DNA from: JBFHER01 sp041584055 | GTDB lineage: Bacteria > Bacteroidota > Bacteroidia > Bacteroidales > UBA5342 | NCBI GenBank assembly: GCA_041584055.1 | Contig: JBFHER010000216.1 | Coordinates: forward strand, 1-6,742 | Direction of reading: 5' to 3' | Length of the DNA stretch: 6,742 nt | Shown: positions 6,341-6,742 of the stretch, in pieces | Layout of the letters: the number at the start of each line of letters is the position of its first letter | Numbering within the stretch: position 1 is the stretch's first letter | Notes under the pieces: generated by a model | The model's database searches: none | The model's input: only the letters and a program-made list of their open reading frames with translations | What the model was told of the DNA's origin: nothing | Position numbers and translations under genes: made by a program

Positions 6341-6377
6341 CTCCGTGGTAAAAATAATTGGCGTATAGTACCCGGAG
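6341..6377. repeat. Imperfect inverted repeat next to the cassette edge
   Basis: CTCCG (6341-6345) pairs with CGGAG (6373-6377), and GGTA (6347-6350) with TACC (6369-6372). This gives a nine-pair stem with one bulged T (6346) and an 18-nt loop. It begins on the last base of GCCTAAC. No T run follows, so a terminator is unlikely. It may be a remnant of a neighbouring recombination site or an unrelated hairpin. Confidence 0.45.
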
Positions 6378-6461
6378 AAGACGCGGGGCAATTTATTATA
6401 TCAGATATTTGTAAACCTGCATCTTTAGCAAAGTTTGGCAAAACTGCACTTTTTGCGTGAA

Positions 6462-6552
6462 AAAATTAATTGCTTGACGTATCAATTGTAATGATGTTTA
6501 TAAAAAACATTGTGGTTCTTTGTTTTCCTTTGATGTTCTTTGTGCAACAGCC
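6462..6552. repeat. 91-bp direct repeat, copy 1
   Basis: Bases 6462-6552 match 6565-6655 at 86 of 91 positions with no gaps. The differences are at 6497, 6498, 6525, 6536 and 6538. The repeat starts AAAATTAATTGCTTGACG and ends TGTGCAACAGCC. The right half, read on the minus strand, contains three roughly 10-bp units of the type CACAAAGAAC, ATCAAAGGAA and AACAAAGAAC. A reading frame starting with two ATGs at 6491 runs through it (29 codons, to 6580). Confidence 0.9.
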
Positions 6553-6564
6553 CTTTCGTCAGAT

Positions 6565-6655
6565 AAAATTAATTGCTTGACGTATCAATTGTAATGATGG
6601 ATATAAAAAACATTGTGGTTCTTTGTTCTCCTTTGATGATTTTTGTGCAACAGCC
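6565..6655. repeat. 91-bp direct repeat, copy 2
   Basis: This is the second copy of the repeat at 6462-6552. It is separated from the first by 12 bp (period 103) and has five substitutions and no indels. A reading frame starting with two ATGs at 6594 encodes 33 residues and ends at 6695; its first 21 residues lie in the repeat. The near identity suggests a recent tandem duplication or insertion of two copies of a dispersed intergenic element. Confidence 0.9.
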
Positions 6656-6742
6656 TATAACAGAAAAGAATCTTACGAATTCTCAAATCGTTTGACATAG
6701 AGATTCCTCACCGCACCAGTGGTCTTCCATGTTGCAATGCCA

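Larger units (their letters stand above)
6342..6742. other. Non-coding region to window end
   Basis: These 401 bases have no confident gene. They contain the hairpin at the cassette edge, a small AGTTT/AAACT inverted repeat (6432-6436 and 6441-6445), the two 91-bp repeats, and a tail from 6656. In the tail, the part from about 6690 (GACATAGAGATTCCTCACC onward) looks like a fragment of an intergenic repeat rather than a gene, but the window ends before this can be judged. Confidence 0.5.

Noticed and set aside
6335..6439. Second attC site on the right side (GCCTAAC...GTTTGGC)
   Set aside because: The inner boxes are not complementary and GTTTGGC breaks the GTTRRRY rule, so only the left-hand element is called.
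6474..6504. TTGACG with TATAAA 19 bp downstream, resembling a sigma70 promoter
   Set aside because: Bacteroidota use TTTG/TAnnTTTG boxes, the spacing is long, and AT-rich sequence gives such matches often.
6466..6510. 14-residue minus-strand peptide (MFFI[N/S]IITIDTSSN) present in both 91-bp repeats
   Set aside because: A 45-bp frame shared by near-identical repeats is expected by descent, there is no ribosome-binding signal, and the competing plus-strand frame is longer.
6673..6742. Minus-strand open frame running off the right end (ends ...RNLYVKRFENS)
   Set aside because: Only about 22 codons are visible and there is no domain. The stretch around GAGATTCCTCACC looks like common intergenic-repeat sequence rather than a gene end.
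1..6742. CRISPR array, tRNA or rRNA
   Set aside because: No regularly spaced short repeats with unique spacers, and no cloverleaf or rRNA-like sequence was seen. The only direct repeats are the two 91-bp copies.

Overview
The window looks like the chromosome of an aerobic member of the Bacteroidota. This is inferred from three things. Start codons have A-rich leaders and mostly lack Shine-Dalgarno motifs. A near-perfect Bacteroidota promoter (TTTG-N20-TAACTTTG, fitting the TTTG/TAnnTTTG consensus) precedes the toxin gene. The protein families and the moderately AT-rich composition also fit. The genus cannot be told from the sequence alone.

Bases 1-60 hold an intrinsic terminator belonging to an upstream gene that lies outside the window. 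Bases 61-199 are the leader of the main operon. Bases 200-5386 carry six tightly packed plus-strand genes: a SCO copper chaperone, cytochrome oxidase subunit I (ctaD), subunit III (ctaE), subunit IV (ctaF), subunit II with a fused cytochrome c domain (ctaC), and protoheme IX farnesyltransferase (ctaB). Together they encode a caa3-type heme-copper oxidase plus two assembly functions: SCO for copper delivery to CuA, and CtaB for the heme O precursor of heme A. Subunit I carries YSHPAVY instead of GHPEVY, the mark of an A2-type oxidase. The order is unusual because subunit II comes after subunits I, III and IV. Heme A synthase (ctaA) and a quinol:cytochrome c reductase are not in the window.

Bases 5387-6341 look like an accessory insertion. 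A minus-strand HigB/HigA-type toxin-antitoxin pair (toxin first, 20-bp overlap) has its own promoter and a palindromic operator. It is bracketed by GTTAGGCGG and CCGCCTAAC. On its 3' side lies a folded element of about 133 bp with the layout of an integron attC site. Read on the minus strand, the pair and this element have the form of a single integron-type gene cassette of about 888 bp. No integrase is visible, and this is an inference.

Bases 6342-6742 contain no confident gene. They hold one hairpin, two 91-bp direct repeats (86/91 identical, 103-bp period) and an unassigned tail. Each repeat holds the start of a short hydrophobic reading frame beginning MM-x-IKNIVVLC. These could be small membrane peptides or chance frames in an intergenic repeat.
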